59,191 bases of DNA, taken from contig JAKIZI010000009.1 in assembly GCA_022708105.1 (NCBI GenBank), positions 1-59,191 of the forward strand, given 5' to 3'. The translations under genes were made by a program, and so were the position numbers. The notes beneath the pieces were generated by a model. The model saw nothing but the letters and a program-made list of their open reading frames with translations. It searched no databases and had not been told where the DNA came from. Every line of letters begins with the position of its first letter. Position 1 is the first letter of the stretch. This stretch comes from Bacteroidota bacterium (GTDB lineage: Bacteria; Bacteroidota; Bacteroidia; Bacteroidales; WCHB1-69). Below, in pieces: positions 8,698-17,357 of the stretch.

Positions 8698-9801
8698 TTA
8701 TAAATTCACTATTTCTTGAAAAATAGAGTCTATGGCTTGGGGAAGAGCAAATTTCCGAATGTTTATGCCCAAAGTTTGACATTCCTGCTCATCATTAATT
8801 AGTCGTGAAAAAAGAGGAAATAATTGGGAACTTACTTCACCATCAGAAATTAAGTATGCAGCATGCTCATTGGCTAAAGCAGCAGCGTTTTTAGTTTGAT
8901 GATCTTCTGCTGCGTAAGGAAATGGCACCAAAATAGCCGGTGTCCCGACAATCGAAAGTTCTGAAATGGCCAACGCTCCGGCACGTGAAATAATTAAATC
9001 GGCAATCCCATATGCAAAATCCATTTTTTTTATGAAAGGAACAATCTTAATTCTCTCGTTTTGTTTGGCAAGAATTTCAGGAGAAATTGTTCGGTAAAAA
9101 AGGTCTCCGGTTTGCCATATTAATTGGATGTCCATTTGATTGATTGTATCGATATGGGACGCAATGCACTGATTAATAGTACGTGCGCCTAAACTTCCCC
9201 CTACAATCAAAACAGTTTTTTTATCGCGATTGAGTCCAAAATATTCGTAAGCTTCTTCACTCTTTTTCTGAATATTCAAAATTTCTGCTCTGACAGGATT
9301 CCCGGTTTTGACTATTTTTTCTTTAGGGAAAAATGCTTCCAAATGATCATAAGCCACACAAATTTTATGGACTTTACCGGCTAAGATCTTGTTGGTTATA
9401 CCCGGATAAGAATTTTGTTCTTGGATGAGTGTCGGGATTTTGAGAGAATGGGCTGCGCGCAAGGCCGAAGCACTTGCATATCCGCCTACACCGATTGCAA
9501 TATCGGGTTTAAATTCACGTAATGTTTCCTTGGCTTTCTTGAAACTTTTATATAAAACAAAAGGCAATTTTAAATTGTGCAAGATCCCTTTAATCGAAAG
9601 AGAACGATTTATTCCGTAAATGTTTAGCCCGACAATTGAATAGCCTGCATCAGGCACAAGTTTCATTTCCATTTTACCGTTTGCCCCGATAAAAAGAATC
9701 TCAGCGTCAGGAATCTCTTTTTTTATTTTGTTGGCAATGGCAATGGCGGGGAAAATGTGCCCCCCGGTACCACCGCCGGAGATGATAAACCTTTTTTTCA
9801 T
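8698..9801 (-). CDS. murG: MurG N-acetylglucosaminyltransferase
   Basis: 367 residues. MurG adds GlcNAc to lipid I at the inner face of the cytoplasmic membrane, making lipid II for peptidoglycan. The N-terminal glycine loop GGGTGGHIFPAIA (9-21), GVGGYASASALRAA, LIQEQNSYPGITNK and ISRAGALAISELS (nucleotide-sugar site) are all present. It is normally inside the division and cell wall cluster between ftsW and murC, but neither is seen here. Instead it follows the lytic transglycosylase gene on the same strand with an 8-base gap, so the two are likely cotranscribed. Confidence 0.96.
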   Translation of the reverse strand: MKKRFIISGGGTGGHIFPAIAIANKIKKEIPDAEILFIGANGKMEMKLVPDAGYSIVGLNIYGINRSLSIKGILHNLKLPFVLYKSFKKAKETLREFKPDIAIGVGGYASASALRAAHSLKIPTLIQEQNSYPGITNKILAGKVHKICVAYDHLEAFFPKEKIVKTGNPVRAEILNIQKKSEEAYEYFGLNRDKKTVLIVGGSLGARTINQCIASHIDTINQMDIQLIWQTGDLFYRTISPEILAKQNERIKIVPFIKKMDFAYGIADLIISRAGALAISELSIVGTPAILVPFPYAAEDHQTKNAAALANEHAAYLISDGEVSSQLFPLFSRLINDEQECQTLGINIRKFALPQAIDSIFQEIVNL

Positions 9802-9809
9802 GGTGAAAA

Positions 9810-11339
9810 TTATTGGGGAATCTTTATTTTTTGACCAACTTTTATAGAATTTACATTCGTTATTCCGTTATATTTAGCCAAAGCAGAAATACTAACCTTA
9901 TATTTTGTTGCAATTTTACCAAGGGTCTCCCCCTTCTGAACGGTATGATATTTAGGTTTTGATTGAGTTTGAGTTTGCTTTATGTCTTCTTTTGCCTGAG
10001 AAGAAATTTTGACGGAGTTACTATCCGACTTTGAAGTTGCAGGTGGATTCGTGACAATGGGTTCATCCTTATACCCCACAACCAATCTCATTTTGGGCTT
10101 AATATAGTTGCTTTTTAAGTTATTCATTTTTTTCAACTCATTCACAGAAAGCCCATACTTATTTGCAATTTTGGAAAGACTTTCTCCACTTTTCACAACA
10201 TGATATTTTTTGGAAGTTTTAATAGATTCGTCCGGTTTACCTGTAAAAACACTTACATAATTCTTTAATGGAGCAAAATATTGTTCATATTCATAATTAT
10301 AAATAGAATCTTTGAAAGTAATAAAACGTAGAATGTCTTTTGAGCGTAATCGTAAAGGATAAGGCTCCGAAAAGGCAGGGATTACATCTCTTTTATATTG
10401 TGGATTCAGTGTGCGTAATTCCTCAATATTAATATTTAAGACGTGGGCAATTTGTTCAAAATGCACCTCTTTTTTTACCATTATGGTATCTACTGCAGTA
10501 GGGATAGAGATGGATGCTCCCTTAATACCGTATGCATTATGGTATTTCATCAGATAAAATGCCCCAATATATGCCGGAAAATAATTTTGAGTTTCTTTGG
10601 GTAAATAACTGCTTATGCTCCAGAAATCGGTTTTACCTCCGGAACGTTGAATGGCTTTTCTTACATTTCCGGGACCACAATTATAGGCGGAAATTGCCAT
10701 TCCCCAATCGTTAAACATGTTGTACAGATCCCGCAAATGACGGGCAGCAGCATCGGTGGCTTTAATCGGATCTCTTCGGTCATCAATGAATGTGTTGACC
10801 TCTAATCCGTACATTTTGCCTGTAGTGTACATGAATTGCCAAATTCCTGTAGCTCCCGCACGGGAAACGGCATTGGGATTTAATCCGGATTCAATAATAG
10901 TTAAATAAATTAATTCCAAAGGGACGTCATATTTGTCAAAAATCTCCTCCATGATAGGATAGTAATATTGAGCAAGACCTAACATAGCCGAGGATGAACG
11001 CTTACGACTTAAATATAAATTAATCATTGATTTAACCCGCTGATTATATTTTATAGGAATAATCGTTGACATCTTCTGTAATCGAGATGAAATCAAAGAG
11101 TCCGAAAAATCAGAGATGGTCGTATCATCTTCTACTTGTGATAAGATACTTCTGGAATTAATAATTTCTCTTTTAACATACCATAAATCTAACATCTTAT
11201 CCATTTCCTCAATGAGTTTGTTTTGATATTCATCTTGCTTTGGAGTGAGAACCGTTTTAGGAGAAGGAGCGTCCTCCTGCGCCATAATAACTTGGAATGT
11301 AATAGTTATTGTTAAGAAAAGGAATAATTTACGCATCAT
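9810..11339 (-). CDS. Membrane-bound lytic transglycosylase D-like, two LysM domains
   Basis: 509 residues. A signal peptide (1-20) leads to a family 1 lytic transglycosylase domain with catalytic E150 in LTIIESGLNPNAVSRAGATG and a following YNCGPGNVRKA. Two LysM domains close the protein at about 381-427 and 463-508 (YHVVKSGESLSKIANKYGLS and YHTVQKGETLGKIATKYKVS), separated by a Ser/Gln-rich linker. It would cleave peptidoglycan glycan strands in the periplasm, probably at the septum or during wall turnover. This is the MltD architecture. Its close coupling with murG puts wall synthesis and remodelling in one operon. Confidence 0.92.
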   Translation of the reverse strand: MMRKLFLFLTITITFQVIMAQEDAPSPKTVLTPKQDEYQNKLIEEMDKMLDLWYVKREIINSRSILSQVEDDTTISDFSDSLISSRLQKMSTIIPIKYNQRVKSMINLYLSRKRSSSAMLGLAQYYYPIMEEIFDKYDVPLELIYLTIIESGLNPNAVSRAGATGIWQFMYTTGKMYGLEVNTFIDDRRDPIKATDAAARHLRDLYNMFNDWGMAISAYNCGPGNVRKAIQRSGGKTDFWSISSYLPKETQNYFPAYIGAFYLMKYHNAYGIKGASISIPTAVDTIMVKKEVHFEQIAHVLNINIEELRTLNPQYKRDVIPAFSEPYPLRLRSKDILRFITFKDSIYNYEYEQYFAPLKNYVSVFTGKPDESIKTSKKYHVVKSGESLSKIANKYGLSVNELKKMNNLKSNYIKPKMRLVVGYKDEPIVTNPPATSKSDSNSVKISSQAKEDIKQTQTQSKPKYHTVQKGETLGKIATKYKVSISALAKYNGITNVNSIKVGQKIKIPQ

Positions 11340-11417
11340 TTTGTAATAACTCTATTTTTTATTTTTTATTTTATTCAAGTAAGGTTTAGATTTTTTTAGA
11401 ACCCAAGAATAGGATTT

Positions 11418-12923
11418 CTATTCATTTTCGATTTTATAGTTATCCCATTTTATTTCAAAGCCGTTTTTGTATATGGTCGTTAAAAAAAGTTCTCCATTTT
11501 CCATGTATTTATACCAAATTCCTATACGTTCTCCCGAAATATATTTCCCGGTTAATTTTATGTTCCCATTTTCCCAATAGACTATATACTTTCCGTTTAA
11601 AAGACCTTGGTCGTAATGGCTTTCCATGGCAGGTTTTCCATTTTCGTAGAAGGTTTTCCATTCACCAATACGCTGTCCTTCATAATAGGATCCGATTTCT
11701 GTAGCAACTCCATGCTTGTAAAACCAAGGACCCTCTTCTAATCCTCCAATATATTCACCTTTACTTATGATATTTCCATTCTCGTCGTACTCGACAAAAA
11801 GACCATCAAGTTCGCCGTCACTATAATGTTCTTCCATCAACAAAGATCCGTTTGGATAGTACCATTCCCATAGTCCGTCTTTTTCCCCTTTTTGGTTATA
11901 TTTACCCCTGATCTCAATCGTTTGAGAGGGAAAGAAAAACTTCCATTCACCTATGGGTAAAGAGTTTTTATACATTCCCGAAGCACGCAATTCTCCGGTT
12001 TCGTAAAATTCTTTCCAAAAACCTTCTCTTTTACCAGAAAAATCAGTTATTCCTTCATATTTTAAAATTCCGTTTTCAAAAATATATCCTTTAATGATTT
12101 GCCCGGTAGAATCATATTCTCTTCTGATTCCTTCCGGTAATCCTTTATAATACGTAGCGGTTACAGCAATTTTTCCATTGGGAAAGTACGAAGTTCTCTT
12201 TTCTAACTGTTTTGTTTCTTTGGCATCTTCAACTAATTCATCATATTCAAATTTATATACAGAAAGAAAATTTCCGTTTTCGTCATACTCTTTAAAAAAA
12301 CCATGTTTTTTATCATTTACATAAGTTCCCTCCAATTGTAAAGTGCCATTTTCTCTAAAAAACTTCCAATTTCCTTGTTTTTGACCAAGTTTATCGATTC
12401 GGTTGATGTATTCTCTTCGCGTTAAAATTCCTCGAAAATAATGTCCCACCGAAATAACGGTTCCGGACTGATTGAACTCTTTTTCCATACCGTGAGCTTT
12501 CCCTTGTTCATAAGGCGTTAATCGCTTTAGCCATCCATCAACATGATAAGTTTTGACCTCTCCGGTCAACGTATCTTGATGCCATGGTTCGACAATATAT
12601 TCATCTTGGAAATACTGAATGCGAAATCCCTCTTTTTTACCTTCTTTGTAATTAACCTCTAATGATTTATTTCCTTTTTCGTTATAAAAAGTCCAAATGC
12701 TGTCCAAAAGATGATTTATTCTATTTCCTTCCGAAACTAATATGCCCTCTTGGTTATAAGATTTCCACCAACCTTCAGGTTCTCCGTTTACCAACATCCC
12801 TTCACTTGATTTTATTCCATTCGGATAATAAAAAATATTATAACCATTTGGATTAGTGATATTTTGAGCAAATAGACTCCAACCAATAATACTCATTAAA
12901 AAAGCTGCAAACAGACATTTCAT
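11418..12923 (-). CDS. Secreted MORN-like / YwqK-type repeat protein
   Basis: 501 residues with a signal peptide (1-19) and then almost entirely tandem repeats of about 22-24 residues built on Y-x-NG, G-x-x-x-G-x-W and a following Y or F, for example GIWYKYMENGELFLTTIYKN. Such repeats are annotated as MORN or as the YwqK antitoxin family; the second label is historical and says little about function. About 18 units can be read. The repeats would form a long antiparallel beta-meander. It is exported, but no lipobox, T9SS tail or enzyme domain is seen. A six-base inverted repeat overlaps its stop codon. Confidence 0.8.
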   Translation of the reverse strand: MKCLFAAFLMSIIGWSLFAQNITNPNGYNIFYYPNGIKSSEGMLVNGEPEGWWKSYNQEGILVSEGNRINHLLDSIWTFYNEKGNKSLEVNYKEGKKEGFRIQYFQDEYIVEPWHQDTLTGEVKTYHVDGWLKRLTPYEQGKAHGMEKEFNQSGTVISVGHYFRGILTRREYINRIDKLGQKQGNWKFFRENGTLQLEGTYVNDKKHGFFKEYDENGNFLSVYKFEYDELVEDAKETKQLEKRTSYFPNGKIAVTATYYKGLPEGIRREYDSTGQIIKGYIFENGILKYEGITDFSGKREGFWKEFYETGELRASGMYKNSLPIGEWKFFFPSQTIEIRGKYNQKGEKDGLWEWYYPNGSLLMEEHYSDGELDGLFVEYDENGNIISKGEYIGGLEEGPWFYKHGVATEIGSYYEGQRIGEWKTFYENGKPAMESHYDQGLLNGKYIVYWENGNIKLTGKYISGERIGIWYKYMENGELFLTTIYKNGFEIKWDNYKIENE

Positions 12924-12943
12924 AAAGGGAAAATTGAGAATTG

Positions 12944-12951
12944 CAAAGATA
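12944..12951 (-). promoter_or_regulatory. Predicted -7 element for the MORN-like gene
   Basis: The minus strand reads TATCTTTG, 21 bases before the ATG at 12923. A matching plus-strand element lies about 40 bases away, so the intergenic region holds two divergent promoters. Confidence 0.45.
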
Positions 12952-12992
12952 TAAAATTATGGAAAGAGTTTAATTGCCATTTGTTTTTTTTA

Positions 12993-13000
12993 TATCTTTG
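12993..13000 (+). promoter_or_regulatory. Predicted -7 element for the 133-residue gene
   Basis: TATCTTTG matches TAnnTTTG, 62 bases before the ATG at 13063. Confidence 0.45.
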
Positions 13001-13062
13001 CACCTTATAAATAAAATTGAATTTTACGATTGATATAAAAAAGTATTATAAACCATATCATT

Positions 13063-13464
13063 ATGAAAATTTGGGATGTAGTTATTACCATTGCTGTAAT
13101 ATTAGGCTATTTTCTTCTTAGTCCTAAGAAAAAGCAGGTTAAAAAAAGTCCTCCTCCTTTTCTGAATACGGAACAGGAAGCAGAAGATTTTGAACATACT
13201 GTTATTCCTCACGTTAAGGAGCATTATGAAACCATAAATAGAGAAAATATTCCCCAAGAAAATGAATATTTTACCTATGAAACAGCAGATTCTTCAAATG
13301 AAGTTTCTTATGAAACGTTCACTCCGAAACATGGAATGAAAACACAAAAAATCTCGCAAGATATTCAGAATGAGGATGAAAAATCAGTTATCTTCACTTT
13401 CGAAGGGGATGAATTATATAAGGGAATTATTTTTAGTGAAATATTGAAAAGGCCTTATAATTAA
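13063..13464 (+). CDS. Small membrane-anchored acidic protein, unknown function
   Basis: 133 residues, not recognised. The N terminus (about 3-19) is one hydrophobic helix, followed directly by a lysine-rich stretch (KKKQVKKS), which by the positive-inside rule puts the remainder in the cytoplasm. That remainder is low-complexity and rich in Glu, Asn and Ser without a known fold. Its own promoter element lies upstream, and 106 bases separate it from the TonB receptor, so it need not belong to that operon. Confidence 0.6.
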   Translation: MKIWDVVITIAVILGYFLLSPKKKQVKKSPPPFLNTEQEAEDFEHTVIPHVKEHYETINRENIPQENEYFTYETADSSNEVSYETFTPKHGMKTQKISQDIQNEDEKSVIFTFEGDELYKGIIFSEILKRPYN

Positions 13465-13570
13465 AAGATTAGAAAAAACAATTAAGTTTTAATTTTAATA
13501 TCAATATTTTTTTTATTTTTACCGCCTTAAATTGTATCAAAATCTTATGTTTAATATAAATTAAATTAAT

Positions 13571-16500
13571 ATGTTTAAAAAGCTACTCTTAACACTGGGA
13601 ATTGCTATTATTTTCAGTGGTTTTGTTTACTCACAATCAGGGACGCTCAAAGGAAAGGTAACCGATCAGACCGGTCAAGCATTGCAGTATACAAACGTTT
13701 ATCTGAAAAAAGAAGATAAAGTCATCAATTATGCATTGACTTCAGACAAGGGAGAGTATCAAATCTTTGGGATTGCTACCGGAACTTATGATGTAGAAGT
13801 AGATGCAACGACCCAAATGTCGTGTAAAAAGAAACAAACAACACAGGGAGTTCAAATTAGTGATGGAAAAACGATGTTTTTGGATGTTAAAATTAATTGT
13901 GCTACAGACCTTGACGTCGTGGAGATTGTTTATAAACAAAAAGTTTTTGATAAGGATAAAACAGTTACTTCAGTAAAACTTTCAGGGGATGATGTAAGAA
14001 AAACCCCAGGTCATAGTATTTCAAATGCATTGGCCAATATGGAAGGGGTTACTGCTATTGACGGTGCCGTTACCAGTGTACGTGGAAACCGTCCTGATGG
14101 GCAACAAATGATTATTGACGGAGTCAAAGTTAGAGGGAATAGTGGAGTAGCCATGTCTTCTATTGAAGAAATGGAATTAATCCAAGGTGGTATTCCTGCT
14201 GAATATGGTGACGGAACCAGTTTTACCGTAATTACAACAAAAGGAGCCTCAAGAGAATACCATGGTTCAGTAGAATTAATGGGATCTCTTGATGGGTATA
14301 ATAATTTCCTTGGTGCGTTTAACTTAACAGGACCTATCCTTAAAGGAGTAACAAGAGATGACCCGGCAAGAATCGGCTTTTTGATTAGTGGGGAAGTTAC
14401 TTATGATAAGGATGGTTATCCGGCTCAAGGAGGAACATGGAGAGCAACGCAAGAAACAATTGATTATCTGATTCAAAATCCTAATCGTTATATTGAAGGC
14501 GGTGGAGGATTTCCAGGTATTTATAAAAATGTTGACTTTATTACCAAAGATGACCTTAAACTGCAACGTGTAAGAGATAACGCAGAAAATTGGGGCTACC
14601 TCTTGCAAGGGAAATTGGACTTCGTAGCTGGGAAAAAGAATAATATTCTATTTTCATTAGGCGGATCATACGAATATAATAAAGGTAAAAATTGGTCTCT
14701 CGCTTCAGCATTGTTTAATGCACAAAATAATGGAGAATCCATGAGTTCTACCCTCCGTTTGAATGCAAGATTGAATCATAGAGTTTTTACGGATACTGCA
14801 GCAAATTCTACACTCCAAAATGTGATGTATAATATAAATGTTAACTATACATATTATAATGGATGGTCAAGAGATGCAAGACACCGTGAAAATTATTTCG
14901 ATTACGGTCATATCGGGAAATATACTACAACTAAGGCCAAATCTTATGAAGTGAGAAATATTACTATTGATAGTATTGACTATTATAATATGTATGTTAT
15001 GGCTAATATCGGATATGACTCCTTGGTTACTTTTGACGGAACCAATAGCTCCAATCCGGATTTGGCTTACTATACTCAAAATTTTATTGATGATTATTCC
15101 CCAACGGATGTTTTAGATGCAATTGGTTATAACTATAATAAAACTGTTTATCAAATGTATGGAGCTCTCCTTAATGGAGATGTGCCATCTTCAAGTTACG
15201 GTTTGTTTTCAATGCCGGGAACCGTTTATAACGGATTCTCAAAATCTCAGTTTACTCAATTGGGTGCGAAAGCCAGCTTAACGATGAACCTGAAAGATCA
15301 TGAACTTAAATTGGGTTATGAATTTGAAAAACTTACTTCACGTGCTTTTGGATTAAGTCCGGTTGCTCTTTGGACACTCATGCGCCAAAATGCCAATTCT
15401 CATATTAATGAGCTTGATTTAGATAATCCTATTTTCGTAGGATATGATACTATTCGATACGATAGATTGGTTAACCTGGAAGCACAATCTACGTTTGATA
15501 GAAATTTACGCTCTTCATTGGGATTGGATCCAAATGGTGATGAATGGCTTGATATTGATAGCTATGATCCTTCCACATTTGATTTAGGAATGTTCTCTGC
15601 AGAAGAATTGCTCGTGGGAACAGGTGGTGGAGCTCTTATTAATTATTACGGATATGACTATACCGGATCTAACAAGTATTCGAAAAAAACATCTATCAAA
15701 GATTTCTTTACAGCTACAGATGCAAATGGAAATAAAACTTATAGCATTGGTGCTTATGAACCAATTTATATGTCTTTATGGCTGCAAGATAAATTTTCTA
15801 TTAATAACCTGTTGTTTAATATAGGAGTTCGTATTGACAGATTCGATGCCAATCAATCTGTATTGAAAGATCCTTACTTGTTCAGAGATGCATACACCGC
15901 CGGTGAAGTGAAAAGTGAATTTGTCTCTAATAACGAAACTTTGATTCCGGATAACGTTGGCGATGACTGGGTGGTATATGTGAATCAAAAAGATGCAGTT
16001 TTAGATGCTGCTAATTCAAATATTGTTGGATTCCGTGACGGTTCAACATGGTATGATGCCAACGGTCAAGAAATTTCTGACCCTGAATCTATCTTAGGTG
16101 CCAATGGAGGTCCAATCTTGAAAACTGCTATTGAACAAGGAGAAGGACAAGCCCTTACCAAAGTTCATTATGAGGCTTTTGAAGATTATAAACCACAATG
16201 GTCAGTGATGCCCCGTCTTTCATTCTCATTTCCGGTATCAGACAATTCTTTGTTTGCTGCAAGTTATAGCATTATTACCAATAGACCTACTAATTTACAG
16301 TTAAATCCTATTGATTATCTGTTTATTGAAAAATTTGGATCTCAAGCAGGTAATATTGTAACAAATCCTAACTTGAAACCATCAAAGAGTATTGAATATG
16401 AAATCAGTTTCCGCCAAAAAGTCGGAGAAAATTCAGCAATCGCATTGTTGGCTTACTATTCTGAAAAACGTGATCAGATTCAGGCATTCCGTTATTCCGG

Positions 16501-17320
16501 AGCATATCCGAGCACGTATTATTCTTATGCAAATCTAGACTTTGGAACAGTTCAGGGATTTACTCTTAGCTATGAGTTGAAACGTTTCAAAAATGTAGCA
16601 TTCAGAGCTAGTTATACATTGCAATTTGCTAAAGGGACTGGTTCTTCCGCAACATCCGGGTTAGCTATTATTGCTTCCGGACAGCCGAATTTGAGAACTT
16701 TAACAGATTTGTCTTTTGACCAAAGACATAGCGTTGGACTATGGCTCGATTATCGTTTTGACCAAGGACTTGCTTATGATGGACCTGTAACTAAAAGAGT
16801 GAAAAAAGGAACTAATGAAGTTTCTGAAATTAAATGGTTGGAAAATATGGGAATCAGTTTGAATCTTTCTGCACGTTCAGGAACACCATATAGCCGTTCC
16901 AGCAAAGCATTCTCTGAATTTATTTCCGGTACGAATTCTCAATTGTCAGGTTCAATTAATGGTTCCAGTAAACCATGGATTTTCCAAGCGGATATTCGTA
17001 TAGATAAAACTTTCGCGTTTAATCTTTATGGAAAAAATGCAAAAGATAAAGAAGGAAATCCAAAAGGAATCAAACAAGGCTTCTTGACCGTTTATTTAGA
17101 TTTATTGAATGTCTTGAATTTAAAGAATATTATATATGTATATGAATATACAGGAAATCCTGATGATGATGGTTATTTAACTGCTGCCGAATATCAACAA
17201 CAGATTTTATCTCAGGTTAGTACAGATTCTTATTATGATTTATATACCATTAGAATGAAAGATCCGTATAATTATACGCAACCCATCAGAGCTCGTCTCG
17301 GTGTTCAATTTTCATTCTAG
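13571..17320 (+). CDS. TonB-dependent receptor with carboxypeptidase-regulatory-like N-terminal domain
   Basis: 1249 residues. A signal peptide (1-21, ending VYSQS) is followed by a carboxypeptidase D regulatory-like beta domain (about 25-107, GTLKGKVTDQTGQALQYTNV), a plug domain (about 125-235, with SVRGNRPDGQQMIIDGVKV and MELIQGGIPAEYGDG) and a large outer-membrane barrel ending in phenylalanine (RLGVQFSF). It resembles the oar/SusC-type receptors of Bacteroidota but no SusD lies beside it. Instead the next genes are a giant secreted protein and a PorV-like barrel. The ligand is unknown. The barrel is rich in Tyr and Asn with long loops. Confidence 0.93.
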   Translation: MFKKLLLTLGIAIIFSGFVYSQSGTLKGKVTDQTGQALQYTNVYLKKEDKVINYALTSDKGEYQIFGIATGTYDVEVDATTQMSCKKKQTTQGVQISDGKTMFLDVKINCATDLDVVEIVYKQKVFDKDKTVTSVKLSGDDVRKTPGHSISNALANMEGVTAIDGAVTSVRGNRPDGQQMIIDGVKVRGNSGVAMSSIEEMELIQGGIPAEYGDGTSFTVITTKGASREYHGSVELMGSLDGYNNFLGAFNLTGPILKGVTRDDPARIGFLISGEVTYDKDGYPAQGGTWRATQETIDYLIQNPNRYIEGGGGFPGIYKNVDFITKDDLKLQRVRDNAENWGYLLQGKLDFVAGKKNNILFSLGGSYEYNKGKNWSLASALFNAQNNGESMSSTLRLNARLNHRVFTDTAANSTLQNVMYNINVNYTYYNGWSRDARHRENYFDYGHIGKYTTTKAKSYEVRNITIDSIDYYNMYVMANIGYDSLVTFDGTNSSNPDLAYYTQNFIDDYSPTDVLDAIGYNYNKTVYQMYGALLNGDVPSSSYGLFSMPGTVYNGFSKSQFTQLGAKASLTMNLKDHELKLGYEFEKLTSRAFGLSPVALWTLMRQNANSHINELDLDNPIFVGYDTIRYDRLVNLEAQSTFDRNLRSSLGLDPNGDEWLDIDSYDPSTFDLGMFSAEELLVGTGGGALINYYGYDYTGSNKYSKKTSIKDFFTATDANGNKTYSIGAYEPIYMSLWLQDKFSINNLLFNIGVRIDRFDANQSVLKDPYLFRDAYTAGEVKSEFVSNNETLIPDNVGDDWVVYVNQKDAVLDAANSNIVGFRDGSTWYDANGQEISDPESILGANGGPILKTAIEQGEGQALTKVHYEAFEDYKPQWSVMPRLSFSFPVSDNSLFAASYSIITNRPTNLQLNPIDYLFIEKFGSQAGNIVTNPNLKPSKSIEYEISFRQKVGENSAIALLAYYSEKRDQIQAFRYSGAYPSTYYSYANLDFGTVQGFTLSYELKRFKNVAFRASYTLQFAKGTGSSATSGLAIIASGQPNLRTLTDLSFDQRHSVGLWLDYRFDQGLAYDGPVTKRVKKGTNEVSEIKWLENMGISLNLSARSGTPYSRSSKAFSEFISGTNSQLSGSINGSSKPWIFQADIRIDKTFAFNLYGKNAKDKEGNPKGIKQGFLTVYLDLLNVLNLKNIIYVYEYTGNPDDDGYLTAAEYQQQILSQVSTDSYYDLYTIRMKDPYNYTQPIRARLGVQFSF

Positions 17321-17357
17321 TTAGTAACAGTCACTCAAATTAAAATATATAAGAAAA

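Noticed and set aside
11407..11423. GAATAG/CTATTC inverted repeat at the end of the MORN-like gene
   Set aside because: Only six AT-rich pairs, overlapping the stop codon and without a T-run, so it is too weak to call a terminator.
11418..12923. Toxin-antitoxin system
   Set aside because: The YwqK antitoxin label comes from family naming. No toxin gene is adjacent and the protein is exported.
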